Shown piece by piece: positions 17,971-26,983 of a stretch of DNA of 64,000 nucleotides. Position numbers and translations under genes: made by a program. Numbering within the stretch: position 1 is the stretch's first letter; each line of letters starts with the position of its first letter. The stretch is from Gemmatimonadota bacterium (lineage in GTDB: Bacteria > Gemmatimonadota > Gemmatimonadetes > Longimicrobiales > Gaopeijiaceae), in the NCBI GenBank assembly GCA_022826565.1, contig JAJDUP010000035.1:1-64000 (forward strand), written 5' to 3'. The notes beneath the pieces were generated by a model. The model was not told the origin of the DNA. It ran no database searches and was given only the letters and a program-made list of their open reading frames with translations.

Positions 17971-18861
17971 ATGAGAACACATCCAACCGCAGCGATCCTG
18001 CTGGGGATCGTCGTCGTCCTGCTGACGGTGCTGCTGACGGCGCTCCCCTGCGACGCAGCCGCGCAGCAAAAGAGCGGAGACGACACCCACCATGCAGCCG
18101 TGGTGCCGGACGAAAGCGAGGACCGCATCCACCGGCTTCGCGCGCGCGTGCGCCATACAACTCTGATCGTGCTTCCGACCGGGGAGCGAATCCTCGACTT
18201 CGTGGTCGGCGACTCCGAGTACTGGCACCTGACCGGCGCGGCGAACGTCGCGTACCTGAAGCCATTGGCCGAGAAGGCCGCGACCAACGTCGCGCTCGTC
18301 TGCGAGTCCGGGCGCATCTACTCGTTCCTCGTCTCCGAGCACGCCGAGGACCCGACCCATCTGGTCTTCCGGGTCGAGGAGGGAGCGGAAGCGGCGGGCA
18401 TGGCAGCCGGCGGCGCGGACGCCCCCGGCTTCGTTGCCCGAAGCGAGGTCACCGCCTACCGGGAGATGGCGGCCGAGGCGGCCGCAGCCGCCCGCCGCGC
18501 ACAGGAACATGCCGAGGCGGGGATCCTTGAGGCCCGGCGGCGGGCTGAAGCAGAGATCGAGGCGCTCCGCGCCGAATACCCCGCACGGATTGCGTTCGAG
18601 TACCGCTTGGATCGGGCCGCGACGCGGCGTCCGTTCCTGGTCGAGGCGATGTGGCACGACGGCAGGTTCACCTACATCCGCTCGCGCGGCCAGGAGTCGC
18701 CCGCCGTATACGAACTCAAGGATGGCGAGCCGGCTGCGGTGCTGGTGCAGCTCGCCGGAGATGGTCTCTACATCGTGCATCATGTGATGGGCGATGGCTG
18801 GCTCCAGATCGGCGAGCGGCGGGCCGGTTGGCGGTTCGAGCCCCGGGAGGGCTCGAGATGA
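17971..18861 (+). CDS. virB9: TrbG/VirB9-type outer-membrane core component
   Basis: A 296-aa secreted protein with a signal peptide ending near CDAAAQQ (about residue 31). It has a VirB9-like N-terminal beta domain (TLIVLPTGERILDFVVGDSEYW), an Ala/Glu-rich helical linker around 155-195, and a C-terminal domain ending GWRFEPREGSR. ATG 17971 was chosen because it opens the signal peptide and has GAGAGG upstream. VirB9 forms the outer ring of the channel with VirB10, whose ATG overlaps this stop by 4 bp. No VirB7 lipoprotein is seen. Confidence 0.88.
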   Translation: MRTHPTAAILLGIVVVLLTVLLTALPCDAAAQQKSGDDTHHAAVVPDESEDRIHRLRARVRHTTLIVLPTGERILDFVVGDSEYWHLTGAANVAYLKPLAEKAATNVALVCESGRIYSFLVSEHAEDPTHLVFRVEEGAEAAGMAAGGADAPGFVARSEVTAYREMAAEAAAAARRAQEHAEAGILEARRRAEAEIEALRAEYPARIAFEYRLDRAATRRPFLVEAMWHDGRFTYIRSRGQESPAVYELKDGEPAAVLVQLAGDGLYIVHHVMGDGWLQIGERRAGWRFEPREGSR

Positions 18862-20105
18862 GCCGCTGGAAGCAGTGGGTGAAGCAGCCGGCGGGCGCGC
18901 TGCCGGGCGGCATCGTCACGAAGGTGGGGATCGCCCTGATCGCCGTGCTCGTCGCCGGGCTGCTGTTCTCGTCGTCGCTGGCCGGTCCCGGTGAAGACGC
19001 CACCGCCACGGGAGCGCCGAACGAGGCGCGGGCGATGGATGACCGCACGGGCCGGTCTTTGGACGGGCAGCTCCGCGACGAAACGGAACGCCAGACGCAA
19101 CAGGCCGCCGCCAACTCTGGACGCGACCCGGCGGACCGGGAAGCCGGAGCTTCCGGCGTTGGAGAGTCCGCCGAGGCCGATGTCGGCGGGGGCGGTCGAG
19201 CCACCGGAATGGGCCAAGCCGAGTTCGAGCTTCGCGAAGTGCTCCGGCTGGAGGAGGTCGAGCGCCGGACGCGCTCGCTGCGCTCGTTTCCCATCGCGGA
19301 GTCCCACCGGGATCCGAGCCGGGCTTCGGATGCGGCCGCGGCGTCTCCCTTGCCGCCCGAGTCTCCCGATGCGGCACTCGATGGGGCGCTCGCCTCCCTT
19401 GGGCAGTCCTTGGCCGCCCTCGAGGCCGAGATGGCGGTCGGACTGGCGGGCGCGGGGCTGCCGCCCGGCGTGGGCGATCCGGCGGCGCAGGCCGGTCTGC
19501 CCGCGTCCGGCACATCCGAGCCCGCCCGGCTGGTCCGGCCGCATGACCCGCCGGGCTGGGAGCGGATCCACGAGGGCTCGTTCCTCGAAGCCGTGCTGGT
19601 CACCCAGTTGTCGGGCGAGTTCCCCGGCCCGGTGCTCGCCATGGTATCGGCACCGCTCTATTCGACCGACCGCCAGCGGGTGCTCATTCCCCGAGGCTCC
19701 CGCGTCGTCGGCACGGCCCGCGCCGTCCAGAACCGCGACCAGAGCCGCCTCGCCGTTGCGTTCCACCGGCTGCTGCTGCCGGACGGAAGCTGGGTGGACC
19801 TTGAGTTCGCCGGCCTCAACCAAGTGGGCGAGAGCGCGCTCAGGGACCAAGTGAACCGCCGTTACCTCTCGACCTTCGCCGCCGCCGGAGCGGTCGGGGC
19901 GCTGAGCGGGCTCACGCTCGCCGGCGCCTCCCCTTATGGGCTTCAGGCGGGCGTCGGCCAGGGACTCGGGGGCAGCGCCACCTCGATGCTGGACCGGTAT
20001 CTGAACCGTCTGCCCGAGATCACGATCCGCGCGGGCCACCGGCTGCGCATCTGGTTCACCGCCGATGTCCTGGTCCCGACCCCCGCCCGCACCACGCACC
20101 GATGA
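18858..20105 (+). CDS. virB10: TrbI/VirB10-type channel scaffold protein
   Basis: A 415-aa protein that spans the envelope and links the inner-membrane ATPases to the outer core. It has one transmembrane helix near 21-43 (VTKVGIALIAVLVAGLLF), a long low-complexity Ala/Glu/Ser linker to about 225, then the conserved TrbI beta-barrel domain: EAVLVTQLSGEFPGPVLAMV, DRQRVLIPRGSRVVG, LPDGSWVDLEF and the AGASPYG antenna region. The ATG overlaps the virB9 stop by 4 bp, and the stop overlaps the next ATG. Confidence 0.92.
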   Translation: MSRWKQWVKQPAGALPGGIVTKVGIALIAVLVAGLLFSSSLAGPGEDATATGAPNEARAMDDRTGRSLDGQLRDETERQTQQAAANSGRDPADREAGASGVGESAEADVGGGGRATGMGQAEFELREVLRLEEVERRTRSLRSFPIAESHRDPSRASDAAAASPLPPESPDAALDGALASLGQSLAALEAEMAVGLAGAGLPPGVGDPAAQAGLPASGTSEPARLVRPHDPPGWERIHEGSFLEAVLVTQLSGEFPGPVLAMVSAPLYSTDRQRVLIPRGSRVVGTARAVQNRDQSRLAVAFHRLLLPDGSWVDLEFAGLNQVGESALRDQVNRRYLSTFAAAGAVGALSGLTLAGASPYGLQAGVGQGLGGSATSMLDRYLNRLPEITIRAGHRLRIWFTADVLVPTPARTTHR

Positions 20106-21019
20106 CACGAAAGGATTCCTCCATGCGCCACCGCATCCTCGTCCCCGCTCTTCTCGTTCCGCTCCTGACGCTCGCGGACCCCGCTCCCGCGAGCGCGCAG
20201 TTCGACTTCGGCAGCTGGTTCCAGCGGGCCACGATCATCGCGAACCAGATCACGCAGATCTCGCACCAGGTCACCCAGATCCGGTCGCTGGCCCGCCAGC
20301 TTACGGAACTCGAAGACCAGCTCGACCACATGGAGCGCGCCGCCAAGGGCGAGATCGACGCGCTGCTCCGACCGTTCTCGGACCTTGCCGCCGACCCGGT
20401 CGGTCTGGTGCGAAACGGCCTTTCGTGGCGGTCCGACTTCACCGGCCCAGCACGGAACACCGTTGATGCCGTCCGGCGCTTCGGGACAGGCGGCTCGTTC
20501 ACCGACCTCTGGCGCGCTGCACACGGGACTGCCGACCGCGTGAGCGAGGCCGACATCCTCGCTCTGTACCGGACCCTGCCACCGCAGATGGCCACGCGGG
20601 CTGCCCAAGACTACCGCCGCGCCCGCGAGGCCGCCGACCGGCAGCGCGTGCTCGACTACGCCGCGCTGGATGCGGCGGCGGCGCTCGCCAAGACCGTCGA
20701 GAGCGCGCGGGGCTCGTTCGGCGGCCTCACCGCGAACTCGAACGTCTCGAACACCGCGCTCCAACAGGCAGGCGTTGCGGCGGCTCTGAGCCAGGGCCGC
20801 ATCAACGCGGCCGCGGGCCAAGTGCTCGCTCACCAAACCGCCCTGGAGGCGAGCCGGGCACAGCAGACCGAACTCGCCCGCCTCGAATGGCTTGGGCGTT
20901 GGGCCGACGGCCGGACGCGCGCGAACACGCTGGCGACGACGATGCGGGACGCGGCTTTGCTGAACCGGACCGCGCTCCGGGACGGGCTGCTGTTCCGCAT
21001 CCCGTCCTTCTATCGGTAG
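20102..21019 (+). CDS. TrbJ/VirB5-like periplasmic T4SS protein
   Basis: A 305-aa secreted helical protein. ATG 20102 overlaps the virB10 stop. ATG 20123 is an alternative that gives a tidier signal peptide (MRHRILVPALLVPLL, cleaved near ASAQF). The mature part begins DFGSWFQRATIIANQITQI and is predicted mostly coiled, with QLTELEDQLDHMERAAKGEID. TrbJ/VirB5 proteins have this composition and sit between the core and TrbL genes. They are minor pilus components or adhesins. Confidence 0.78.
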   Translation: MTRKDSSMRHRILVPALLVPLLTLADPAPASAQFDFGSWFQRATIIANQITQISHQVTQIRSLARQLTELEDQLDHMERAAKGEIDALLRPFSDLAADPVGLVRNGLSWRSDFTGPARNTVDAVRRFGTGGSFTDLWRAAHGTADRVSEADILALYRTLPPQMATRAAQDYRRAREAADRQRVLDYAALDAAAALAKTVESARGSFGGLTANSNVSNTALQQAGVAAALSQGRINAAAGQVLAHQTALEASRAQQTELARLEWLGRWADGRTRANTLATTMRDAALLNRTALRDGLLFRIPSFYR

Positions 21020-21032
21020 GGGCGCGCCGGCC

Positions 21033-22031
21033 ATGCAACTTCCTCCGCAGTCCATCGACCCGAACGTCCCCACGCAGATCCCGCCGGATCAGCTCCAGGA
21101 CTTCAAGAGCTTCCTGGACATCGTGCTCGACTCCGTCGTCGGAGGCGCGGCACCCGACATACAGGCCGTCGGGCTCCAGCTCTGGGGCGGCCTCGCCGCC
21201 GTCATGGTCGCCTGGACGGGGCTCAAGATCGCGTTCAGCGGTACGTTCCATCCTTGGGAGATCATCAGGCTCGTGATCGGGATCGCCATCCCCCGCACGA
21301 TCCTCCACTACTACGCCGTCCCGATCCCCGGCGTCGGGTTCACGTTCCCGGCGATGATCGCCGGAGGCGGGATCTGGCTCCAGAACCTGTTCCTCTCCGA
21401 CGTGGTCTCGGCGGGCTACGCCGAGATGACGGCGCTCGTCCAGGCCTACGGCGCGCACCTGAGCGCGGCGTGGTCGAGCGGCAACATCCTGTCGGTCGTG
21501 ACGGCGGGCGTCACCGTGCTCTTCTCCTCGCTCGTGTCGCTCGTGATGGGCGCCTCGCTCGTCGCCAGCCTGCTGGCTCTGTTCTGCGTCACCTACGCGC
21601 AGGTGATATGGGCGCAGGTCGCGCTCGCCATCGCGATCCTGCTCGGTCCCGTGCTGATCCCGTTCCTGCTCTTCGAGCCGCTCGCGTTCCTGTTCTGGGG
21701 ATGGTTCCGGACCATGATGGTCTACACGCTCTACGGCGTCGTGGCCGGGGCCATCCTCCGGGTCTTCATGGGCGTCGGCATGGGCTACGTCACGACCTAC
21801 GCCGATGCGCTCATGGGCACCGGCACCGCCGATCCGCTCGAACTCTGGCTCTGGGCCGTCGTGCTGATGCCGCTCGTCGTCTGCGGCCTCATGGCCGGGC
21901 TCAAGGTCGGCGAACTCGCCTCGATGCTGGTGTCCGGCTCCGGCTCGTCCGGGTCCGGGTTCATGGCCCTCGTCATGCGCGGAGCCGGGGGCGCGGTCGC
22001 GCCCGCATCCGCCGCCAAGCCCCCCGTCTGA
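21033..22031 (+). CDS. TrbL/VirB6-type polytopic membrane protein
   Basis: A 332-aa inner-membrane protein with about six hydrophobic segments, among them LWGGLAAVMVAWTGLKIAF, VTVLFSSLVSLVMGASLVAS, VALAIAILLGPVLIPFLLF and LWLWAVVLMPLVVCGLMAG. The soluble N-terminus and the long periplasmic loop before the middle helices are typical of TrbL/VirB6, which forms the inner-membrane channel. Its position between the VirB5-like and VirB8-like genes matches the trb order J-L-F. Confidence 0.88.
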   Translation: MQLPPQSIDPNVPTQIPPDQLQDFKSFLDIVLDSVVGGAAPDIQAVGLQLWGGLAAVMVAWTGLKIAFSGTFHPWEIIRLVIGIAIPRTILHYYAVPIPGVGFTFPAMIAGGGIWLQNLFLSDVVSAGYAEMTALVQAYGAHLSAAWSSGNILSVVTAGVTVLFSSLVSLVMGASLVASLLALFCVTYAQVIWAQVALAIAILLGPVLIPFLLFEPLAFLFWGWFRTMMVYTLYGVVAGAILRVFMGVGMGYVTTYADALMGTGTADPLELWLWAVVLMPLVVCGLMAGLKVGELASMLVSGSGSSGSGFMALVMRGAGGAVAPASAAKPPV

Positions 22032-22046
22032 ACCGAAGGAGACCCA

Positions 22047-22718
22047 ATGATGAAACGAGACCGTGACGCGGGCCGCGAGTACGCCGAGATCTGGGGCGAG
22101 GCCGTGCAGGCCAACCGGAAGCTCCGGACGATCCTGATCTTTCTCTCGGCGAGCATCGTGCTCGGCGTCTTCGTGCTGCTGCGGATCGCGGGCGCGGAGC
22201 CGCCCAAGCCCATCGTCGTGCGGGTGGACGAAATCGGGCGCGCCGAGGCACTGGCCTACGAGGCCGCGACCGCGCAGGCCGATCCGCTCGATCCCACGAC
22301 AAAATACTTCCTGAACCGGTTCGTCCACGACTTCCACTCGCGGCGGCGGGCGACGGTCCAAGAGCACTGGACGCGGAGTCTTCGGTTTCTGAGCACGGAC
22401 CTCGCCAACGCCGCGTTCCAGAGGGAAGGTGCCGAGGTCGCGGCCACTGCGGCAGGGACATCCGAGACCGAATTCGAAGTCGAGCAGGTCGTGCTCCGCA
22501 TCCATCCCGCGCCCGAGCCGCCGCACGGCGCGACGGCCGACTTCGATCTCGTGCATCTGGACGGCGAACGGGAGATGAGGCGCGAGCGCTGGTCGCTCAC
22601 GCTCCGGTTCGAGTTCCTCGACTCGATTCCGAACGAACTCGTCGTGCACAACCCCATGGGACTCCTCGTCACCTACATGCGGGCCGACCTGGCGCTCGTG
22701 ACCGGGGACTCACCGTGA
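22047..22718 (+). CDS. virB8: TrbF/VirB8-type inner-membrane assembly factor
   Basis: A 223-aa protein with a short cytoplasmic N-terminus containing the family-like EYAEIWGEAVQANRKLR, one transmembrane helix (TILIFLSASIVLGVFVLL, about 27-45) and a periplasmic NTF2-like domain that includes YFLNRFVHDFHSRR. VirB8 nucleates assembly of the secretion channel. A purine-rich GAAGGAGA lies before ATG 22047. The stop overlaps the GTG of the next gene by 4 bp. Confidence 0.88.
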   Translation: MMKRDRDAGREYAEIWGEAVQANRKLRTILIFLSASIVLGVFVLLRIAGAEPPKPIVVRVDEIGRAEALAYEAATAQADPLDPTTKYFLNRFVHDFHSRRRATVQEHWTRSLRFLSTDLANAAFQREGAEVAATAAGTSETEFEVEQVVLRIHPAPEPPHGATADFDLVHLDGEREMRRERWSLTLRFEFLDSIPNELVVHNPMGLLVTYMRADLALVTGDSP

Positions 22719-23650
22719 TCGCCCATCTCAAGGGCCGCTCGCGTGCGCTGGAAGCTTTCGGCTGGACGGGCCGGCAGGCGGAGTGGGTCGCCCTGGTCTG
22801 TCTCCACAGCGGGGTGTTCACCCGTGATCAGATCTGCGACTGGCTCGGGATCCACCGCCACACCGCGCGCCGCTTCGTCCGGGACATCGTGGACCGGAGG
22901 CTGGGGGCCGAGGACGCGCTTGAAGGCCGCAAGGTGTGCCGGATCTCCGCGCGCGCCATCTACCGTGCGCTCGGAGCCGAGGACATCCGGCACCGCCGGA
23001 TCGCGTCCACCGAGGTGCTTCTTCGCAGGTTGCTCTCGCTCGACTACGTGATCGGTCACACCGGCCAGCCGTGGCTCCCGACCGAGCCCGAGAAGGTCGG
23101 TGCGTTCGAGGCGCTCGGGGTGGATCGCGAGATCCTTCCCGTCCGGGTGTACCGCGGCGCCGCCGGCGAGACGCGGCGGTACTTCCCCCTCAAGCTGCCC
23201 GTCGCGCTCGGCACCGAGGCCGCAGTGTTCGTCTACGCCGATCCGGGTCACGAGACCGCCACAGGCCTCCACTCCTGGGGCCGCGCGCACCGCGTGCTCT
23301 GGGAAGCGATCAGGGATGGAGGCCGCCGGGTCGAGGCCATCGCCGTCGTGCTCGGCGACGGGGAGTTCGAGCGGGCGGAGAAGGTTCTCGGCAACTGGAA
23401 CGCGCCGGTCCGGTCCCCCGGCCGCTCGCCGGCATCGGGGACCGGGCGGGAGATCCGCCGCGAGATCGACCGGATCGAGCGGGCGATCCGCGGCGCGGAC
23501 CAGCGCGTGATCCAGATCCACGGCAGCCTCCGGGGATGCTTGGCGCGGCTCGTCGAGCTCCGGGCGGCGCTCCCGACCGCGCCTTCGGAGGCGATGATCG
23601 ACGGCTTCACGGTGTGGCGTTCATCGCGGCTGTCGGGAGGGCTGTTTTGA
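22715..23650 (+). CDS. Winged-helix protein of the conjugation operon, function unknown
   Basis: A 311-aa soluble protein starting at GTG 22715 (4-bp overlap with virB8). Residues 15-75 form a winged-helix-like DNA-binding region with QICDWLGIHRHTARRFVRD. The middle part contains RIASTEVLLRRLLSLDYV and FPLKLPVAL, which resemble mobile-element proteins of the replication-relaxation type, and a helical basic tail follows (REIRREIDRIERAIR). I do not recognise a named family. Because it lies directly before a repeat-rich non-coding segment and the coupling-protein gene, a role in DNA processing or operon control is plausible. Confidence 0.7.
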   Translation: MIAHLKGRSRALEAFGWTGRQAEWVALVCLHSGVFTRDQICDWLGIHRHTARRFVRDIVDRRLGAEDALEGRKVCRISARAIYRALGAEDIRHRRIASTEVLLRRLLSLDYVIGHTGQPWLPTEPEKVGAFEALGVDREILPVRVYRGAAGETRRYFPLKLPVALGTEAAVFVYADPGHETATGLHSWGRAHRVLWEAIRDGGRRVEAIAVVLGDGEFERAEKVLGNWNAPVRSPGRSPASGTGREIRREIDRIERAIRGADQRVIQIHGSLRGCLARLVELRAALPTAPSEAMIDGFTVWRSSRLSGGLF

Positions 23651-23954
23651 GCGCCGGACGCCCGTCCCGGTGCCGATCCGCGAGTGTACATGGCGCTTCG
23701 GGGGTGGCCGGACACGAAATCGCGACTGCGATGGACACGCCTCCGATTCCGCATGTCGCTGGCGCGCTTGCCGTTGCGCCACGGCCAGCTGAGCGCCGAT
23801 GCCGATCCGCGCTCTCTGGCCGTGGATGGGAGCGACCCCCCATCTCGGCATGCCTCGATCGGCGTCGGGCGGGATGGCGATGTACATCCCCATCCACCCC
23901 TCCGCCAAGGGGTCGCTCCCATCCAGCAGTCCTTCCAGGAAGAGGGTTCGGCCG
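23651..23954. other. 304-bp repeat-rich non-coding segment, candidate oriT or control region
   Basis: This is the only sizeable gap inside the conjugation operon. It holds three nested symmetries. TGGATGGGAGCGACCCC at 23823-23839 is matched perfectly in inverse at 23909-23925. A 24-bp near-palindrome at 23872-23895 is centred on GATGTACATC. CACGGCCAG at 23780-23788 is inverted at 23816-23824. The coupling-protein frame remains open through it, but the peptide is low in family character and the start at 23955 fits better. Inverted repeats next to traG are where transfer origins or regulators' sites are often found. Confidence 0.5.
23823..23925. repeat. 17-bp perfect inverted repeat pair enclosing a 24-bp palindrome
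   Basis: The left arm is 23823-23839 (TGGATGGGAGCGACCCC) and the right arm is its exact reverse complement at 23909-23925. Between them, 23872-23895 is a near-perfect palindrome with the 10-bp core GATGTACATC. The structure could fold as a cruciform or a large RNA hairpin ahead of the coupling-protein gene. Confidence 0.85.
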
Positions 23955-25976
23955 ATGAAGTCCGGTACCCTCGCCATCATCGGGGCGGCTGTCGGGGCCG
24001 TGAGCGGCCACGCGCTCAAGGCGCCGTTCCCCGGCGTCGGCGACAACGCCGCGCTCGATCTGATCGCTTGGCACGATCCACGCCTCTGGGCCGCGCTGCG
24101 CCTGTGGCACTACGCATGGCCCGCCGTCGCGGTCGTGCTCGCCGGGAGCCTCTGCCTCTCGGTCTGGCGGGTCTGGTTGCACCCGCTCTTCCGGGTCCGG
24201 CGGCGCGGCAGGCTCCCCGCCTGGCCCGCCTCGCCGACCGACGAGACGCCCTCGCTCGTGATCGGCGAACTGCACCATCCGACCGTGTCGAGAGAGAGCG
24301 CGGAGCCGTCGTGGCTCGTCATCCCGGAGAAGGGACTCTACACCGGCACGCTCATCGTGGGAGCCGTCGGCACCGGCAAGACCAGCGGCTGCATATATCC
24401 GTTCGCCCGCCAGCTCCTCACCTGGCGGGCCGACGATCCCGACCGTCGCGCGGGCGCGCTCGTGCTCGAAGTCAAAGGGGACTTCTGTCATCGGGTCCGA
24501 AGCATCCTCGAAGACGCCGGGCGCGCCGACGACTACATCGAGATCGGGCTGGGCGGATCGTGGCAGTGGAACCCGCTCGACGATCCGCTCTTGGACTCCT
24601 ACTCGATGGCCTACGGCGTGGCATCCCTCATCAACCAGCTCTTCGGCAAGAGTCGAGACCCGTTCTGGCAGCAAGCCTATACCAACCTCACACGCTGGAT
24701 CATTGAACTGTTCCGGCTCTTGCCGGGGGGCTGGGTCACGCTCCGGGACGTCTACCGCTGCACGGTCGATGCGGAGCTTCTGGCCCAAAGGATCGAGGAA
24801 GCCCGGGATGAGGCAGACCGGATCTCTCCGGTCAACGTCCTCATCCCCGCCGACGCCATGATCGAGCACGCAAAGGCGCTCGGGAAGTGGGACGGGGAGC
24901 CGGTGCCCGGGACCGAACGGGTGCGCGCCCGCTTGGACGGGGAACTCCGGGCGGCACTCGCGAAGCTCGAAATCGCATGCGAGGTCGAGCCGGCCACGGG
25001 CGGGGCGGGCCTCGAATACCGGGAGCGCGTCGAGGCCGTCGAGCGGTGGTACGCCAAGGACTGGTCCCAGTTGGACGCCAAGCTCCGCACCTCGATCGTC
25101 GAGGGAATCAGCGTGTTCCTGTCGCTCTTCGACCAACCGGAGGTCGCGAGCGTGTTCTGTCCGCCTCCGCCCGGAGAAGCCGCCGATAATGAACCGGACG
25201 AAGACGCCCCGGACGTTCAACCTCTGCCGGGGCTACGGCGACGGCTGCCGCCCCTCGCCCAACTGATCGACGAAGGGAAGGTGCTGGCGCTCAACATGCC
25301 CGCCGGGGCGAACCCAGCCTTGGCACGCGCCATCGGCGTGCTGCTCAAGAATGCCTGGATGCAGGCGCTGCTCCGTCGGCCCGCCGAGGCCGCGCGACGG
25401 CCGGACCGCTACATGCGGCCCGCCGTGTTCATCTGTGATGAATACCAAGCCTTCGCCACCGTCGGGCAGGATGATCCCTCCGGCGACGAGAAGGCGTTCG
25501 CGCTCACGCGGCAGTGCCGCTGCATCCCGATCGTGGCCACGCAGTCGCTCTCCTCGCTCCGTTCGGTGCTCCCCTCGGGCGAGGCATGGCGCACGCTCGT
25601 CCAGACGCTCCGCACCCGGATCTTCCTGTCGCTGTCCGACGAGGGGTCCGCGAAGATCGCATCGGAGATGTGCGGCTCCGTCATGAAGACGCAAGCCTCC
25701 TACACCTTCACCGAGAACACGGGCAGGCCCGAGTTCTCGCTCCTGTCAGGCCGCGCCGGAGGCGGGCGCGGCACCATAGGAGCGAGCAAGTCGTTCCGGC
25801 AGTCCCGCGAGCCGGTGTTCACGCCGCGCGAGTTCTCGCTGCTCGCCAACTACCAGGCGATCTGCCTGCCCTACGACGGGGTCAAGTCGCTCCCCGCGCG
25901 GCGCGTCTATCTGAAGCCCCACTACCTGCCGACGGAGACGGGCTACTGGCGGCTCCGCGAGGAGGGCCGGGTATGA
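23955..25976 (+). CDS. virD4: VirD4/TraG-type coupling ATPase
   Basis: A 673-aa type IV coupling protein that brings the relaxosome to the secretion channel. It has N-terminal membrane segments (LAIIGAAVGAVSG and PAVAVVLAGSLCLSVW), Walker A GAVGTGKT at 136-143, the TraG phrase ALVLEVKGDF and Walker B in FICDEYQAF, then a TRQCRCIPIVATQSLSSL segment. ATG 23955 is chosen because it begins the first hydrophobic segment and has a purine-rich AGGAAGAGGG upstream; the frame is open as far as 23799. The stop overlaps virB11 by 4 bp. Confidence 0.9.
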   Translation: MKSGTLAIIGAAVGAVSGHALKAPFPGVGDNAALDLIAWHDPRLWAALRLWHYAWPAVAVVLAGSLCLSVWRVWLHPLFRVRRRGRLPAWPASPTDETPSLVIGELHHPTVSRESAEPSWLVIPEKGLYTGTLIVGAVGTGKTSGCIYPFARQLLTWRADDPDRRAGALVLEVKGDFCHRVRSILEDAGRADDYIEIGLGGSWQWNPLDDPLLDSYSMAYGVASLINQLFGKSRDPFWQQAYTNLTRWIIELFRLLPGGWVTLRDVYRCTVDAELLAQRIEEARDEADRISPVNVLIPADAMIEHAKALGKWDGEPVPGTERVRARLDGELRAALAKLEIACEVEPATGGAGLEYRERVEAVERWYAKDWSQLDAKLRTSIVEGISVFLSLFDQPEVASVFCPPPPGEAADNEPDEDAPDVQPLPGLRRRLPPLAQLIDEGKVLALNMPAGANPALARAIGVLLKNAWMQALLRRPAEAARRPDRYMRPAVFICDEYQAFATVGQDDPSGDEKAFALTRQCRCIPIVATQSLSSLRSVLPSGEAWRTLVQTLRTRIFLSLSDEGSAKIASEMCGSVMKTQASYTFTENTGRPEFSLLSGRAGGGRGTIGASKSFRQSREPVFTPREFSLLANYQAICLPYDGVKSLPARRVYLKPHYLPTETGYWRLREEGRV

Positions 25977-26983
25977 AGCGCGCCAGCGGTGTCGGCCACC
26001 TGACCCCGTTCCTCCCTGGCCTTGGCGACCTGCTCGAAGACCCGGAGGTCTCCGAGGTCATGATCAATGGTCCCGGCAACGTCTGGGTCGAGCGCGCAGG
26101 GCGGTTGGAGCCCCACGAGGCGCCCGAGCTCACCGCAGCGTGGCTCCACCGGGCGGCCATACACATCGCACGGCCGCTTGGACTCGATCCCGCCGCAAGG
26201 CCGGTGCTGGACGCCCGGCTCGAAGACGGGTCGCGGGTCGCCATCTGCACACCGCCCGCGAGTCCCGAGGTCGCGATCACCATACGTCGGTTCGGCGGCC
26301 GCGCGTTCTCCGCAGAGGATCTCGTACGCCTGGGCTCGCTGCCGAAGCCGGTCCTCGAAGTCGCCCGAACGACTCTCAGGTCCCGACGCAACGTCCTCGT
26401 CTCCGGCGGCACGGGCTCGGGCAAGACCACGCTCCTGAACGCGCTGATCGAATTGCTGCCCGAGGACGAGCGGATCGTGGCCATCGAGGACACGCTCGAA
26501 CTCCGGATCGACCGCGCCAACTGCCTCAGGTTCGAGGCCGGGGCCACTCAGTCGGAGACGCCGGTCGAGATCCGCGACCTCGTGCGCCACGCGCTCCGCC
26601 ACCGCCCCGACCACATCGTCGTCGGCGAGGTGAGGGGCGCGGAGGCCGCCGATCTGCTGCAGGCCCTCAACACCGGCCACGGCGGATCGCTGACCACCGT
26701 GCACGCCAACAACGCCCGCTCCGCGCTCTCGCGGCTCGCGAGTTGCGCCATGCAGGCCGGGGACGCGCTGCCCTGGGAGGTCACCTGCCGGGGCGTCGTC
26801 GACGGAATCTCGCTCGTGCTGCACGTGACCCGCCGGGATGGCCGCCGGTTCGTCGAGGAGGCGCTCGAAGTACAGGGCTACGAGGCGGCCACAGGCCGCT
26901 GGACCACCGCACCCGTTTGGGGCGGCGACGCAAGACCCCGCGAAGACCCACAAACCCACCCACCAAAGGAGGTGAACGCATGA
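25973..26983 (+). CDS. virB11: VirB11/TrbB-type traffic ATPase
   Basis: A 336-aa hexameric ATPase of the secretion machine. The N-terminal domain contains EVSEVMINGPGNVWVER, Walker A is GGTGSGKTT at 145-153, the Asp box is in IVAIEDTLEL, Walker B is in HIVVGEVRGAEA, and the His box is in GSLTTVHANNA. ATG 25973 overlaps the coupling-protein stop. Length and motif order are standard. Confidence 0.93.
   Translation: MKRASGVGHLTPFLPGLGDLLEDPEVSEVMINGPGNVWVERAGRLEPHEAPELTAAWLHRAAIHIARPLGLDPAARPVLDARLEDGSRVAICTPPASPEVAITIRRFGGRAFSAEDLVRLGSLPKPVLEVARTTLRSRRNVLVSGGTGSGKTTLLNALIELLPEDERIVAIEDTLELRIDRANCLRFEAGATQSETPVEIRDLVRHALRHRPDHIVVGEVRGAEAADLLQALNTGHGGSLTTVHANNARSALSRLASCAMQAGDALPWEVTCRGVVDGISLVLHVTRRDGRRFVEEALEVQGYEAATGRWTTAPVWGGDARPREDPQTHPPKEVNA

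Noticed and set aside
20802-22649. 615-codon minus-strand frame over virB6/virB8
   Set aside because: It is opposite clear membrane-protein genes and has the Arg/Asp/Glu-rich composition of an antisense frame.
23799-23954. Longer N-terminus for the coupling ATPase
   Set aside because: The extra 52 codons cross the inverted repeats and lack membrane character. ATG 23955 starts directly before the first hydrophobic segment.
23607-25220. 537-codon minus-strand frame over the coupling ATPase
   Set aside because: It is an antisense shadow; the plus-strand frame has Walker motifs and proper coupling.
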